Shown: positions 35,712 through 46,960 of the stretch, piece by piece
Position numbering within the stretch: position 1 is the stretch's first letter
Layout of the letters: every line of letters begins with the position of its first letter
DNA from: Saccharina japonica
Taxonomy: Eukaryota; Sar; Phaeophyceae; Laminariales; Laminariaceae
Reading direction: 5' to 3'
NCBI GenBank assembly: GCA_008828725.1
Contig: MEHQ01001682.1
Coordinates: forward strand, 166,329 to 230,328
Length of the DNA stretch: 64,000 nucleotides
Translations under genes and position numbers: made by a program
Notes under the pieces: model-generated
What the model was told of the DNA's origin: nothing
Databases searched by the model: none
The model's input: the letters and a program-made list of their open reading frames with translations, nothing else

Positions 35712-36010
35712 TTATTTTTTCCCACCCCATATATTATCTTCGCCCGTCGCTTTTCTCTCCTTGCTAGGCGTGACTCAGATGCGGGGTCACGAAGTAGACC
35801 TCTCTCTCTCTCCCTCCACTCCTACTAAGTTTCGTGCCCTGCATTTTTATCGCGTTGAGAAGACTTTCAGCCTTTTCTTCCCTCGTCGACTCGCATCGAA
35901 GTGTGCCTACCCACGCTACTAGGCGCTCTCAGCAGTTGATTCCGTTTTTATTTTTATTTTTGCACATTAACTAACAAAAGTCCGACCCACGTGAGATTTG
36001 AACCCCGCAC
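35712..36010 (-). mobile_element. tRNA-derived SINE, full length
   Basis: Tail TTTTCCCACCCCATATATTA at left, body with GACTCAGATGCGGGGTCACG, and head with GTGAGATTTGAACCCC at right. A (TTTTTA)n linker replaces the (GTT)n seen at 24218. Confidence 0.8.
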
Positions 36011-36520
36011 ATCAACTCATACTCGTAGAAGCATTCGAGGGTACGCGGCGACCGATGTAGGTATATAGAAACCTTTGAGTTTTGTTGTTGCCGTCGAAGT
36101 TGTTTTTGACCCGGAAAAAACGAGGAAATCAGGTCGTCTTTTCTGGAAACGAGTCAGACTACGAACTCTCGGACAGGTAGGTGCACAGACGGGCTTCCCG
36201 TTTTGGAGGGACGCAAACAGCAGTGGCAAGATTTTCGGACTCGTTCGTTTTTTTCAATCTAGAGGATCGTCACAACAAGAGGAAGTTGATTCAAAAATAA
36301 AAAAGGGGGGACTCTGTCTGTGTTTGCCCGCGACGTTGATTTTCTGGCAACAATAGTTACGTAGTATGTATGTACTTCAAAAACGAGCGCTGTTAATTGG
36401 CCGCAAGTGTTGGAAGAGCGGCCCTCGAAAAGCGGGGAAAACTTATTGGTCCGGGTTGCAGCCGTGTGCTGCTTCGCTACACAGCAGTACACAGCTCGAA
36501 TATTACTTCGTATATATTTT

Positions 36521-36765
36521 TGCGCAAATTGAGATAATAAATTGGGTAAAAAAATAAAAAGAGGCAAAAGTCGGGTTCTGTACTTTGTGAGATATTCATG
36601 TGCTTTCAATAATCCTAACGGGAATGCCCTGTTTTATACATTTGCGCAAATTGAGATAATACATTGGATAAAAAATAAAAAGAGGCAAAAGTCGGGTTCT
36701 GTACGACTTACTCTGTGAGATATTCATGTGCTTCAATCCTAACGGGAATGCCCTGTTTTTGCTGA
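36521..36765 (+). repeat. Tandem duplication of about 122 bp
   Basis: GCGCAAATTGAGATAATA to CTAACGGGAATGCCCTGTTT occurs twice in a row, with ACGACTTA and small differences inside. Confidence 0.9.
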
Positions 36766-38269
36766 AAGTACCCGTCGTATCGTACATGCGTTCTACATTC
36801 TGTGTTTAGTGTTTTGTGGTATATATAATAGATAAGATAGAGGGAACCGTTATTGGAGGAGACTTTTTTTTTTTTTTTTTCCCCCACATTTATTTGTGAA
36901 ATAAGTTCCACGGTCTGTGAAATATTTTCCAAATATTTACGTGGAATTTTAAAAAGAGGGCAAAATATATAGCAAGAAAGCCAAAATTTGAATTTTTGAA
37001 AAATTCCGAAGTTTGGAAATTCCGGGGGGGAGGAGGGGGTAAAAACTCTCGAAACGCTCTCCGATAATATAATAGTTGCCCTGCTGCTTGATACTTCTTG
37101 CACGAAAGAAAGCACGAGCAATTTCGGCGGTATATCTGATATAAAAACCGACGTTTCGTGTTACCGCCTGTAGATCACAGGGAACGGGAAGAAAAACAAA
37201 GACAGGGTGGTACACTGTGTCGACTGCAGGAGAGATGGTTGCCACCTGGTAGTGGGAAGAAAAACAAAAACAGGTCGTATACTGCTGTCGACTGCCGAGT
37301 GAATGCGAGTGTACGCGTCGAGATGGTTGGCACCTGCTCTGCTGGTTAATACTGTTGTTGTTGTATGGTGAAACATGAAACGGTCCAAAACATATTTTTA
37401 TTTCCTGATAATATGTGATACACTTCCGAGTATACAGCAACATATGATATACCTGGTATATAATAACTACAGTATACCTGGTATTAAATATGTACCAGGT
37501 ATGTATAAAACATTTTAAAAATACGTACCTCGTACATGAATAACCAGCATATGACGAACTGATGCCGACAGGTTTCGACATCTTTTTGGGTAAGGGTCGT
37601 TTATAACGAAACTTTTTTACATTAATATAGCAAAACCGAAAGTTCGTTCTTTAATTTTTTTTCGGCTATCGAGGACGATTATCATATTTTTTAGGTAAAA
37701 ATTTTAAAAACCGAAAAACTTGAATGAACCGCTGAAATAAAGAACAGAAATTATATACGCGTATATTTTTCGTCGGGAGCAAAACCAGAAATTAAGGGGG
37801 CGGATGATCGGACAGCCGCACGGCAGGCTCACCTATCACCTACGATTGAGCCGTGTGGCACCACGTGGGAGGCCCATGATGACTGACGAGGGTGAGAGAT
37901 TATCGAGGCCATTATTAACCATGAACCATTAACGCCTTTGACGAACGAAACAAGTATATTTCAACCTTGGTGTTACTAACCGTCCACGCCGTACGAGCCG
38001 GGCGAATGCCCAGGAGTATTATAGCCATGTTCCACCCGTTCCGTGGTATATATGTGGTATCATATATACGTGATTCGGACACCAATTTATCTACCTGGTA
38101 CCACTCTGTCCCGAAATATAATCAGCGCTTGTATTGAATGTTAATGTATAAAAGTGCTTATATTTAGGGACAAGAGAGTGGTGGAAAATATCATCCCTCA
38201 ATCGCACTGCTTGCTGCTGTGACCGATGCTTGCTGTCGTCTCCAGTTTTTTATTGTCTCTCTCATTATC
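36766..38269. other. Intron sequence
   Basis: AT-rich; holds a repeated CAGGTNGTATACTGYGTCGAC-like pair near 37200-37285, three TACCWGGTA words between 37450 and 37501, another at 38092, and a diverged GGGTCGTTTATAACGA piece at 37590. No exon seen. Confidence 0.4.
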
Positions 38270-38520
38270 ATCCCCCCCGCCTCGCAAGCGGTTCTTAGTA
38301 TATAGGATGCTAGCTCACCCTTCATGCGACTCGCCCAACACCTCTCACGTTTCACTTCGCGCTTGGCGCTATTATTAATAGTAGCAATGTCTGCCTGGTC
38401 GGTGAAAACCCGACATGCTCCGTCCCGTCATTGTAGAGATTCGAGCAAAGATGGGGATGCGAGGGTCTATATGACCATACGACTACGGCCATGCATGAAA
38501 ATGAAGTACACCCCGCCCTC
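38270..38520 (+). repeat. Long copy of the TGCTCCGTCC repeat (about 250 bp)
   Basis: It extends upstream to CTCGCAAGCGGTTCTTAG and CCCTTCATGCGACTCGCC. It aligns with 46665-46905 along its length. The two copies differ by TATTAATAG words at different sites. Confidence 0.8.
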
Positions 38521-39500
38521 TGAAGTCATATTAAAGGCGTTATCAAGACATGCATGGCCCATGGCCGATCGCACACAGCTATAATATGGTCCATCCAGCA
38601 CAATATTTCCAATGACCATCCAGCACAATATTTCCAATGACGTTTATAGTCATAACTCATGAAAAAATACATTTTTTTAATGATACCACCATATTCGTGA
38701 CCCCAAAGACAAGAGGAATCGATGCTGAGAACTAGAAAGAAAATAATTTTCCACACTAAATTCAAGTAGTTATGCAACATTGCATCGAAAAACATCGAAA
38801 AATATTTCTCCAAGACTGGAAAAAATCGACCAAAATCAGTCATTTTGGGCAAAACGATGAAATCTCACGCAATTTCGTATTGCTGGAAGAAAAAAAAAAA
38901 AGGCACGCAGGTGTGGACCAGAGCAATCGTTTGCCGTATTCTATTTGTAAATCGCACGATTTTTCAAACAGTAGTAACCAGGAGCAAACGACCTTCAAGA
39001 TTCGTATTTTTCCTCGTATCTCCGTCAAAAGTTTTTTTTTTTTATTACGAAAAAAAAGGCAGGCGGCGTATTACCATAACTCCCCAAATCAGTGCTCAGA
39101 ATTTGGGTGTGAAAAGTATTACGTACACACAGGGAAACCAGGAGGTTGTTTACACGTTTTTTGCACAAAAGAGGCGAATTAACATATATTTTGGAAAAAA
39201 AAAAATCGTGAGAAGCTGCGGGCAGTGTTGAGCTTTATGACGGTGTCTCCAGATTTTCGAACAGCCCAACACAGCCCGAGAAAAATGTACCTAGGTGCGG
39301 GGAATATTTTGGATTTATTGTCCCGGATGGACTATACGTAGCTCAGTATTTTTATGTTTGGGCTGTCTTAGGTGGTCGAGTCAACAGAGACGAACGACCG
39401 TATGATACACCGACGTACACCGCCGGGCGACTCAACTTCAACCCGCCACGAGTATATATTACGAACACTCAGCTACGTATGATATGATATGATATGATAT
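38521..39500. other. Intron sequence
   Basis: A 23-bp direct repeat CATCCAGCACAATATTTCCA lies near 38591 and 38617. The rest is AT-rich with no recognised gene. Confidence 0.4.
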
Positions 39501-39502
39501 GG

Positions 39503-39545
39503 TAGCAAAGATGAGTTTCGACGAAATCCTCGCTCTCACAGCTGT
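39503..39545 (+). repeat. R60 dispersed repeat
   Basis: TAGCAAAGATGAGTTTCGAC then GAAATCCTCGCTCTCACAGC and a T-rich tail. About twelve copies occur on both strands; fuller ones begin CACTCAGC. Confidence 0.85.
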
Positions 39546-39757
39546 TTTTATTTTATTTTTTTTATTTTTTGCCAGGTATTTTTTAATATGTAAGAAGCAG
39601 CGCTTGAGGGCAATCACCGACGATATTATTGTCGCTTCGAGGGCGTTTTCGCTCGAAGAGTTGCTGGTATATAATACATAATACAGGTAGTATATTGACT
39701 GAGCAACTCGACACACGGGCGCTTACCTCCAATAATAACCAGCTGATAATTAACTGG

Positions 39758-39856
39758 TACGTACCTTTTTTGGATGAAGAATCGGCACGGACACTGACGG
39801 GGTGTGTTGGATGTCGACGGGTAGAAAGGAAGGTTTAATATGAAGAACACCACACA
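39758..39856 (+). repeat. Dispersed repeat GAAGAATCGGCACGGACAC
   Basis: GGATGTCGACGGGTAGAAAG and GAAGAACACCACACACAC follow. Related copies are at 60843-60945 (plus) and 53858-53925 (minus). Confidence 0.7.
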
Positions 39857-39869
39857 CACAATGAAGTAG

Positions 39870-39985
39870 TACGGGGGACCACAGCAGTAAATAGGACCAC
39901 ATATTGTTAGTAAAAATAGGCGAATATGTCGTTTTTTGTCTGTACCGTAGGTCCTATTTACTAGCATTTACTATGCTCCCCTGTA
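39870..39985. mobile_element. MITE with CGGGGGACC ends
   Basis: ACGGGGGACCACAGCAGTAA to TTTACTATGCTCCCCTGTAA, close to the next, interrupted copy. Confidence 0.75.
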
Positions 39986-40077
39986 ATATTGCGGGGGACC
40001 ATAGTAAATAGGACCTTCGTTACACACTAAAACCTATACATTTACCTCTTTTTACTGACAATATTTGGTCCTATTTA

Positions 40078-40287
40078 GGGCCCATATTAACGAGTATAAA
40101 ATAAATTCAATTTGGGAAAAATAAAATTCAAATCCGCTTTTCATTGGTCAGAACCCGCACCACCACCCAAGATTACACCCCAAGATCCTAATATTTGGTG
40201 CTGGTGCGTGTGTTGACCAATGAAAAGCGGATTTGATTTTGATTTTTTTCCAAATTGAATTTATTTTGTACTCGTTAATACGGGCCC
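40078..40287. mobile_element. PIF/Harbinger-like MITE, first of a tandem pair
   Basis: TIR GGGCCCATATTAACGAGTA to TACTCGTTAATACGGGCCC, nearly palindromic through GGTGCTGGTGCGTGTGTTGA. It has TTA at both edges, the 3-bp TWA duplication typical of PIF/Harbinger. Confidence 0.85.
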
Positions 40288-40290
40288 TTA

Positions 40291-40499
40291 GGGCCCGTTT
40301 TAACGAAGAAGAAAAAAATTCAATTTGGAATTTTTTTAATTCAAATCCGCTTTTCATTGGTCAACACACGCACCAGCACCAAAGATTAGGATCTTGGGGC
40401 ATAAACATTGGTGCTGATGCGTGTGTTGACCAATGAAAAGCGAATTTTTATTTTTATTTTTCCAAATTGAATTTATTTTATACTCGTTAATACGGGCCC
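40291..40499. mobile_element. PIF/Harbinger-like MITE, second of the pair
   Basis: GGGCCCGTTTTAACGAAG to TACTCGTTAATACGGGCCC. It shares one TTA with its neighbour and ends at another TTA (40500-40502). Confidence 0.85.
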
Positions 40500-40518
40500 T
40501 TACTATGGTCCTCCGTAA

Positions 40519-41177
40519 ATAGTATTAATAGCTGAATTATGGACTGCCCTGCTGTGACTTGTTCGTCATTCGGCTCCGATATTCAGCACTACATAGGTGC
40601 TCTGTTCTGTATTTGATAGGCACGTGACTTGGATGGATGGAAACCCTGGCTATTAATAGTTTTTACTTTGATAGCAAGCTATCCAACTAAGCTACCCAAC
40701 TAACTAACTTCAGTTGGCTTCGTACGGTACGGTAATAATATCCTTCGAGAACGCTCCCCCCGGGGGCGCAAAAAGCATTTTTGGTGGAAAATAACACCCC
40801 GGGGGCGTTCTCAGACCTATATATGTAAGAGGGGGTGATTTTTTTCTACATGACGAAAAAAACACTCCTCCCTGGTGAGGCGAAAATTCCCCCGCGCGGG
40901 TGTTTGGGTCTCTTTTTTTTCCTGTGCTTTCTGGCAATTCACGACAAGTTTCAACAAACGGTTTACGTAATCGATGAGCAAGAGGCACTCACTCGTACGA
41001 AGTTGACTCATGATAATGCTTGTACGTCGTACGAGAAGTGCCACTGACTCTACAATTTTACTTGAAAAAAAAAAGAAAAACGATGAAAATGAAAATGAAA
41101 ATGAAACGATAACCGTCTTCGGCAGACGTAATCGATGATCAAGAACAGCTACGTACATATATACAATAGTTGACTAC
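40519..41177. other. Intron sequence
   Basis: GAGAACGCTCCCCCCGGGG and CCCCGGGGGCGTTCTC at 40746-40816 form an inverted pair. A (GAAAAT)n stretch lies near 41085-41105. No exon seen. Confidence 0.4.
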
Positions 41178-41277
41178 TACGAAGAACCGTAGTAAATAGG
41201 ACTTACGGTATACACAACCCATATATTTACCTATTTTTACTAACTATTTTTGGTCCTATTTACTATGGTCCTCCGTA
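41178..41277. mobile_element. MITE with CGGGGGACC ends, intact
   Basis: ACCGTAGTAAATAGGACTTA to GGTCCTATTTACTATGGTCC then TCCGTAA. Confidence 0.8.
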
Positions 41278-41715
41278 ACATTAATAATAGTCGGCTGACT
41301 GACTTGTACCATTTTACTTGAACAACAAAACGATGAAAACGAAACGCCAATCGCCTTTGGCACTCCCGAATACGGTTTCGCCGCTGCCGTCGATACCGGC
41401 ACCGGCACCGTCGATGGCGAGATGGGTTTTGACATGCCGTGAGAATATAGCAGTTACCACCTCGCAGCTAGCTCTCACTCCCTCTCTGAACGAGTGGAGT
41501 GGCCTCACGGGAGGGAAATACGCACCCCATATCAAAGAAGCCTTCCAGGAACTAGGAAAACCATACAGTCGGCGGGGGGGGTAGTTGGTAGTTGGCACCG
41601 CTGCAACTAACTACAATACCTACCGAGGTCAACCAATACCAACGTTTATTATACTTCGTAACAGTGCGGTAGCTGACTAGTTTTAGTAATCCAACCCACA
41701 GCTCTACTCGTATAG
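41278..41715. other. GC-rich segment before the candidate exon
   Basis: 41318-41584 is open on plus in more than one frame and on minus. Composition is gene-like but I recognise no domain and find no clear phase-1 splice pair. The start ACGATGAAAACGAAACG is a diverged repeat of 41070-41110. Confidence 0.3.
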
Positions 41716-41832
41716 AGGGACCACTGATGTGTACGAAGCGCTGTGTTGAAGAAAGTTTCCCGGCCGCCGATCTCCGACTGGCCGCAGTAATACAGGCCGC
41801 GGCAGAGCCACTACAACAAGCATGTGCCCACG
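41716..41832 (+). CDS. Candidate extra exon of the split gene
   Basis: A 117-nt phase 1-1 segment begins after CGTATAG and ends before the donor GTGTGTAG at 41833. It reads GPLMCTKRCVEESFPAADLR and onward as a helical, GC-rich peptide, unlike the AT-rich sequence around it. Splicing it between the first exon and the one at 42451 keeps the frame. The pyrimidine tract is weak and the donor is not consensus, so it may be skipped or chance. The minus strand is also open here. Confidence 0.3.
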
Positions 41833-42005
41833 GTGTGTAGTGATATCTACAGTAGCAGCGTGCGAATGGCCGTAGCAGCATGCGAACGGAAAGAGTTTTC
41901 GGTGTCTTGTAGAACACTCACCACTTGTCGTACGCTCTGGGACTTTGTTTTTTGTCTTGCGTGCATTATTTTTAACCGCCCTCCCCTCCCCCCCCCCCCC
42001 CCCCC

Positions 42006-42128
42006 NNNNNNNNNNNNNNNNNNNNNNNNNNNNNNNNNNNNNNNNNNNNNNNNNNNNNNNNNNNNNNNNNNNNNNNNNNNNNNNNNNNNNNNNNNNNNNN
42101 NNNNNNNNNNNNNNNNNNNNNNNNNNNN
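42006..42128. other. Assembly gap (123 N) beside homopolymer C
   Basis: A C-rich run (41985-42005) leads into Ns, and (CAC)n follows. The gap lies in intron 1 about 320 bp before the large exon, and could hide sequence there. Confidence 0.98.
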
Positions 42129-42450
42129 CACCACCACCACCACCAACCAAAACCGTCACCACACACCAACACCAACAACAACAACACCGCCACCACCACT
42201 AACACCAGCACCAGCACCACCAACAACCAAAACCGCCCCCCCCCCCTTCTCTCTCCTACTGCCCTCCGTCCCCTCCCTCCCCACGTCCTTTTCCAATGTA
42301 CTCCTAAAAAACAAAAAAACGCCCTGCCTATATGTACGTACTCCGTGCGATCGGTCGGTATCTACGCCTTACTGCGGTCGGTATCTACGTGCTATTGCGG
42401 TCGGTATATATATACGACACCATGACATAATAATAATAATAATACAGCAG

Positions 42451-44741
42451 GAGGTTCGATGAACAACCTCCGCGTCTCACGCAGCGGCAGCAGCATGGCG
42501 TCCTCCTCCAGGCCAAGCACCATGGCGTCTCAGCTCGGCTCCAAGGGGTGGAGCCACGGCCTCGGCAGCCCCGGAAGCACCCCCCGCCCCCAGGCCCTGT
42601 CCACGTTTTTCTCGACGGGGTCCGCGGACGAGCGACGGCGTGGGGTGCTGTCAGACTCAGAGCAGGGTTCGGAAGAGACAGACACGCCCGAGGGGGCGAG
42701 TCAGGAGGGGGAACGGGGTAAGAAGGAGGTTGTCGGGTGGATGGGGGAGGGGAGAGGGGTGGGGGGGGCGGAGGGGGAGGAGGGCGAGGAGGAGGAGGAG
42801 GAGGAGGAGGAGGAGGAAGCGAATACGCCAGAGGGCGGCGAGGAGGACGAGGAGGAGAAGATCACGGCGAGGCTCCTCGCGGCGGCCGCGGTTGCGCTTT
42901 CCCAGGTTTCGGGAGAGCCGAGGGCGCCGCCGTTCTCTCCCGACGAGTCGACGCCGACGACGACGGTGGGCAACATGTTGCCGCCGCCGTTGCTGCCCCC
43001 TCCAGTAACCGCACCGGAAGCGGAACCGGGAGCGGAAGCGGAAGCGGGAGCGGAAGCGAGACCGGGATCGGGACCGGGATCGGGACCGGGAGAGGGAGGG
43101 GGGGCGGGAGCGGGAGAGAAAGCGGGACCCGGAGTGAGACCGGGATCGGGATCGGGACCGGGATCGGGACCGGAAGCGGGAGCGGGAGCGCCAGCGCCAG
43201 CGGCACCAGTGGTGGTAGTGGAGGAGAGGGAAGAGGAGGCTCTTTCTCCTGCGTTCTTCGCGACGACGGACCAAGAGCCAACGAGAAACAGTACCCGGGC
43301 GGCTGGTGTTGGTGGGGGCGGGGGTGGGGTTGGGGTTGGGGTGGTGTTGCCGGTGGTCACGCTGTCGCCCGTGTCGTCGGCCGAAGACAGACAAAGGGCG
43401 CCGAGATCGACCTTCAGTTCTCCGCCACCTCCCCCCCGGCCGCAAACGGAGCCGCAGCCGCCCCCACCGCCGCCGCCGCCGCCGCCACCACCACCAGAGC
43501 CTGAAGAAGGTACCAGCAGTGCTGCTACGCCGAACGAGGCCCTACAGCCGTCGTCGCCGCCGCCGTCGCTGCCGCTGGTGGGGGATGTGCCGACTCCTGG
43601 CACCGGGGAGGCAGCCCCCCAGCCCCGTGGCACCCCCGGTGCGGAAGAGGAGGGGCAAGAAAGTAGTAGCCGTACCCCCAAGGCGGCCCCTTCCGCGCGC
43701 CCGACAAGCGGCGTCCTCGGGGCCGGGGAGGGGGAGGGGGCGGGGACGGAGGGAGGGGAGAGGGAGGGGGCGACGGTGGCGGCAGCGGCGGCGGTGACTG
43801 CCGCAGCGGCGGCAGCGGCGGCGGCGGTTGAGGTAGCCGAAAAGGATTATCCAAAAGAAGAGACAAAGGTGGAGGGTGCAGGGCGAAACCGTAGAGGTAC
43901 GTCCGAAGCCGGCCCCAAAGGTGTGGCGAAGAAGATCGCTGCTAAAGTGGTGGCGGCGGCGGCGGCGGCGGGGGGGGCAGCGTCGCCGGTATCAACGACG
44001 TCAGCGGCATCAGCGGGGGGGGGGGGGGGGGGTCGGGGTCAGCGGTGACGGTGGTGGCAGCGTCGCCGGTATCAACGACGTCAGCGGCATCAGCGGCGGC
44101 GACCGCTGTAGGGGAGACTAGTACTAGTACTACTGCTACTACTACTACCGCCACGAAGGAGGACAAACGAAAAAAGGGTCGAAGCGCGTTCGGCTTCCGA
44201 AACAACTCGTCCAATTCCGCCGGCGGCGGGCGCGTCGGGCCCCGCGCCGCCAGCATCGGCGCCGCCCCGCCATCAGCAGGGGTGTGGCCGAGAATACCAT
44301 CGGACCCACCGGCACCACCTGTGCCCCCGGTGATAGCCCCGGCGGCGAAGACCGGGAGCGGGAAGCTGGCACCGAAGGCGGCGTCAAGTCTCAGGAAGGC
44401 GACGGGTGGAAGCATAGATGGGAGCGGGTCCGGCGAGGTCAAAGCGGCGGCGGTGGCGGCGGCGGCGGCGGCGACGGGGACGGGGACGGCGGCGAATATC
44501 GGGAGACGAGGCGGTGCACCCGCATCGAAGCTGCCGTTGGAAGAGAAGGAGGACGGGGAGGGGGAGCGGGAGGGGGGGGTGAGAGCGGGGGCGGGGGAAG
44601 GGGAGGAGGCGGAGGCACACGTGTTCACGGAGACGGAGTACGATTTCTGGGAGCAGGCGAGGGATGAGGACGCCCGAGCCGGGGGGGAGGGCGACCCCGC
44701 CGTGACAGTGTCTACTCGGAGGGTGTCCACGCTAGGGAATG
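42451..44741 (+). CDS. Large exon of the split gene: low-complexity Glu/Gly/Pro/Ala region
   Basis: The acceptor lies in ACAGCAG, a tandem NAGNAG (exon start 42448 or 42451, both in frame), and the donor ATG/GTAAGT starts at 42742+2000, i.e. 44742. The first two bases complete a codon and the last base opens one, so both ends are phase 1. The frame from Met 42459 encodes a Ser-rich head (SRSGSSMASSSRPSTMASQL), an acidic run near 42790-42820, Gly/Pro/Ala hexanucleotide-encoded repeats near 43010-43200, poly-Pro near 43460-43500 and poly-Ala near 43780-43830. The last part includes HVFTETEYDFWEQA, the most protein-like piece. The frame breaks once, at an 18-G run (44015-44032). One G more or two fewer would restore it, and a 40-bp coding duplication on both sides reads the same peptide (AASPVSTTSAAS) in the restored frame. 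I take the break as a homopolymer length error. Function unknown; likely a scaffold or linker. Confidence 0.68.
43010..43200 (+). repeat. Hexanucleotide repeat inside the large exon
   Basis: GGAAGC, GGGAGC, GGATCG and GGACCG hexamers encode alternating Ala-Glu, Pro-Gly and Ser-Gly. Six-base units keep the frame. Confidence 0.85.
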
Positions 44742-45159
44742 GTAAGTCAACGAAAGCGAGAGGGGGGTAAGAGGGGGTGGAATAGAGGGAGACGGAGGCA
44801 AGGGGGCGGGGCGAGGGGGGCAGGCGAGAGAGAGAGAGAGAGAGAGAGCGAGCGATGGTTGCGGCCGCTATATACGTACGTATTATACGTTGCCCTTGCT
44901 GTTCAAGTCTATTGTTAAAGCAGTGTCTGAGTTTTCATGTTTCGCAGTGCTTTTTTTTTTTCGTACTATTTCTTCACGTTTTCGCCTCTTTTTTGTGGGT
45001 ACGTACGTCTATATATACGCACGAGGGTTGCCGGATTTTTACATTCTCAATGCATGGGTTATCCCGGGTTTTTTTCGCCACCTTCTTCTGCTGGAGAGTC
45101 AGCGTACAGCGTAATCCTCTTATTTTTTTGTCCATTGTTCCTTTTGTCTGCCTCTTATA
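44742..45159. other. Start of giant intron 2
   Basis: Purine-rich with (GA)n at 44826-44848, then T-rich sequence. No further exon recognised. Confidence 0.45.
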
Positions 45160-45300
45160 TTATTACACTCAGCTAGCAAAGACGAGCTTCGACGAAATCC
45201 TCGAGCTCACAGCTGTTTTATTTTTTATTTTTTTAATACAGTATATGATCACACTCAGCTTGCAAATCTGAGGTTAGACGTAATCACTCACAGCTGTTGT
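45160..45300 (+). repeat. Two tandem R60 copies
   Basis: The first (45160-45216) shows the uninterrupted site ACACTCAGCTAGCAAAGACG. The second (45250-45300) is diverged: ACACTCAGCTTGCAAATCTG. Confidence 0.8.
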
Positions 45301-45459
45301 TTTTTTGTTTTTTTTTATGAGTATCTGTATTACATGTACCTAAAAATATAACATTAACATTATCTAATTCCAACGTACCAGGTATAATACGTTGTATGTA
45401 TCTTTGTGTAGACGTATAATATTATCTACATACATAATATTTCACGCTTGCGGGATACT

Positions 45460-46110
45460 GCGAGTACTCGTACGAAGTACTTCGAGATTTTGAGATGCGG
45501 ATACGGCCATACTCGCAGCATTTCGGGGTTCGACACTTTGGAATACTGGCGTACTTGAAGTATTGCAGGGTTCTGTACTGCGGGTACTGAGAAGTACTGG
45601 CAGTATTTCGTCCATTGGTACTGCGAGTACTCGGGGTACCAAAATACTCTCAATATGCGCGGTATACTCGGTGAGTTATGAAGTAATTATATTTCGACCA
45701 TCTGTGCACGGTTTCGAAAATTTCATCCCGATTTAATTGCAGAAATTATTCAAGGATAGCGGGGGCACCTGGAACACTCAAGAGTACTGGCAGTATTTCG
45801 GGAGCATATGCTGCGAATACTCGCAGTAGTATATGCTGCGAGTACTCGCAGTACTTGCGGGTCCAATGCTCTTGATACTCTGGGTACACCCAAGTATTTT
45901 GGATGTTTGCACTGCGGGTACTTGCTTGTACTCGGGGTTTTGTACCGCTCACACTCCCAGTACTGGCAGAATTCAGGCCTTCGGTACTGCCCGTACCTCC
46001 CAGTACTCGCAGTATTTTTCAGTACTGCTCATACTCCCAGTATGAGCAGTACTTAGACCGCCGGTACTGCAATACTCTCAGTACTCGGGGAGTACGAAAT
46101 GTGCTCGACA
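45460..46110. repeat. Array of GAGTACTCGCAGTA palindromic units
   Basis: Words GCGAGTACTCG, GCAGTATTTCG and TACTGCGAGTACTCG recur dozens of times in both orientations, interrupted near 45670-45770. Units are 15-45 bp. Confidence 0.8.
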
Positions 46111-46664
46111 CTCCAAGTATACGGAGGGGTGGACACACCTTGATAGTTAATATTTACGAAGGCTTTGTGCTTGGCGCCTGAAGCCGACCCTCCGACCCGA
46201 ACCCTAACCCTATCCTATACCAGTGGTCAGTCAGTGCTTGGATGCTGTGCTCGGTAAGACTCTAGGTTGACTCGGCTGGCTCGGATGCTGTGTTTGGAAA
46301 GACTCCCTAGGTTGACTCGGGATGCTTGTGGCTGGGAAAGGCTCCAAGTTGATTGAGCCGCTCATAATATACATTTAGCCAACCAGAATGACTAAAATAG
46401 CTACCTTGGGGAGATTCTCTATCAAGATTCGTCCACTACTGGGTATTCGAGTACACTCGGAGTATGAAGTAAAATGATGCATCTGTGCAATATTGCAATC
46501 CTTTGGAAAACAATCCACATTGGACTGGTGGTTTTGGCGGCCGATCTTTTCAAATCTAGATTGAGGATTGAAGATTGGTGAATTCAGTATTTCAGTCTCA
46601 AACCTTTCGGATCCTGCCTAAATAACGCGTTATCGTATCACTGCAAACCCCTCTATAGCGCCCC
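46111..46664. other. Intron sequence
   Basis: CGAACCCTAACCCTATCC at about 46178 is telomere-like. GGTTGACTCGG recurs near 46265 and 46310. No gene. Confidence 0.4.
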
Positions 46665-46905
46665 CCCCCACCACTCATTGAAGCTGCCTCACAAGCGGTT
46701 CTTATTAATAGTAGGATGCAGCTCGCCCTTCATGCGACTCGCCGAACACCTCACGAACGCTTCGCGCTTGGTGCTACAGGTAGCAATGTCTGTCTGGTCG
46801 GTAAGAACCCCGACATGCTCCGTCCCGGCATTGTAGGGATGCGAGGGTCTCTATGGTCATACGACTACGGCCATGCATGAATATGAAGTACACCCACTCC
46901 AGGCT
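46665..46905 (+). repeat. Long copy of the TGCTCCGTCC repeat
   Basis: It aligns with 38270-38520; TATTAATAG at 46703 stands where the other copy has TAG. Confidence 0.8.
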
Positions 46906-46960
46906 CGACTCCCCACACAAACCATCTGACAAGCAAACACAGCAATCTTGGAGGATGCTA

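Larger units (their letters stand above)
39990..40518. mobile_element. MITE with CGGGGGACC ends, split by two PIF-like MITEs
   Basis: The left half ends TTTGGTCCTATTTA and the right half resumes TTACTATGGTCCTCCGTAA. Removing 40078-40502 restores TTTGGTCCTATTTACTATGG, the sequence found intact at 41250-41270. Confidence 0.85.

Noticed and set aside
41318-41584. Coding-like frame in GC-rich DNA
   Set aside because: At least two plus frames and one minus frame are open together. No domain and no matching splice sites were found.
42701-43681. Minus-strand 326-codon frame opposite the large exon
   Set aside because: Poly-Gly/Ser/Pro mirror of GC-rich repeats; no start context, splice sites or domain.
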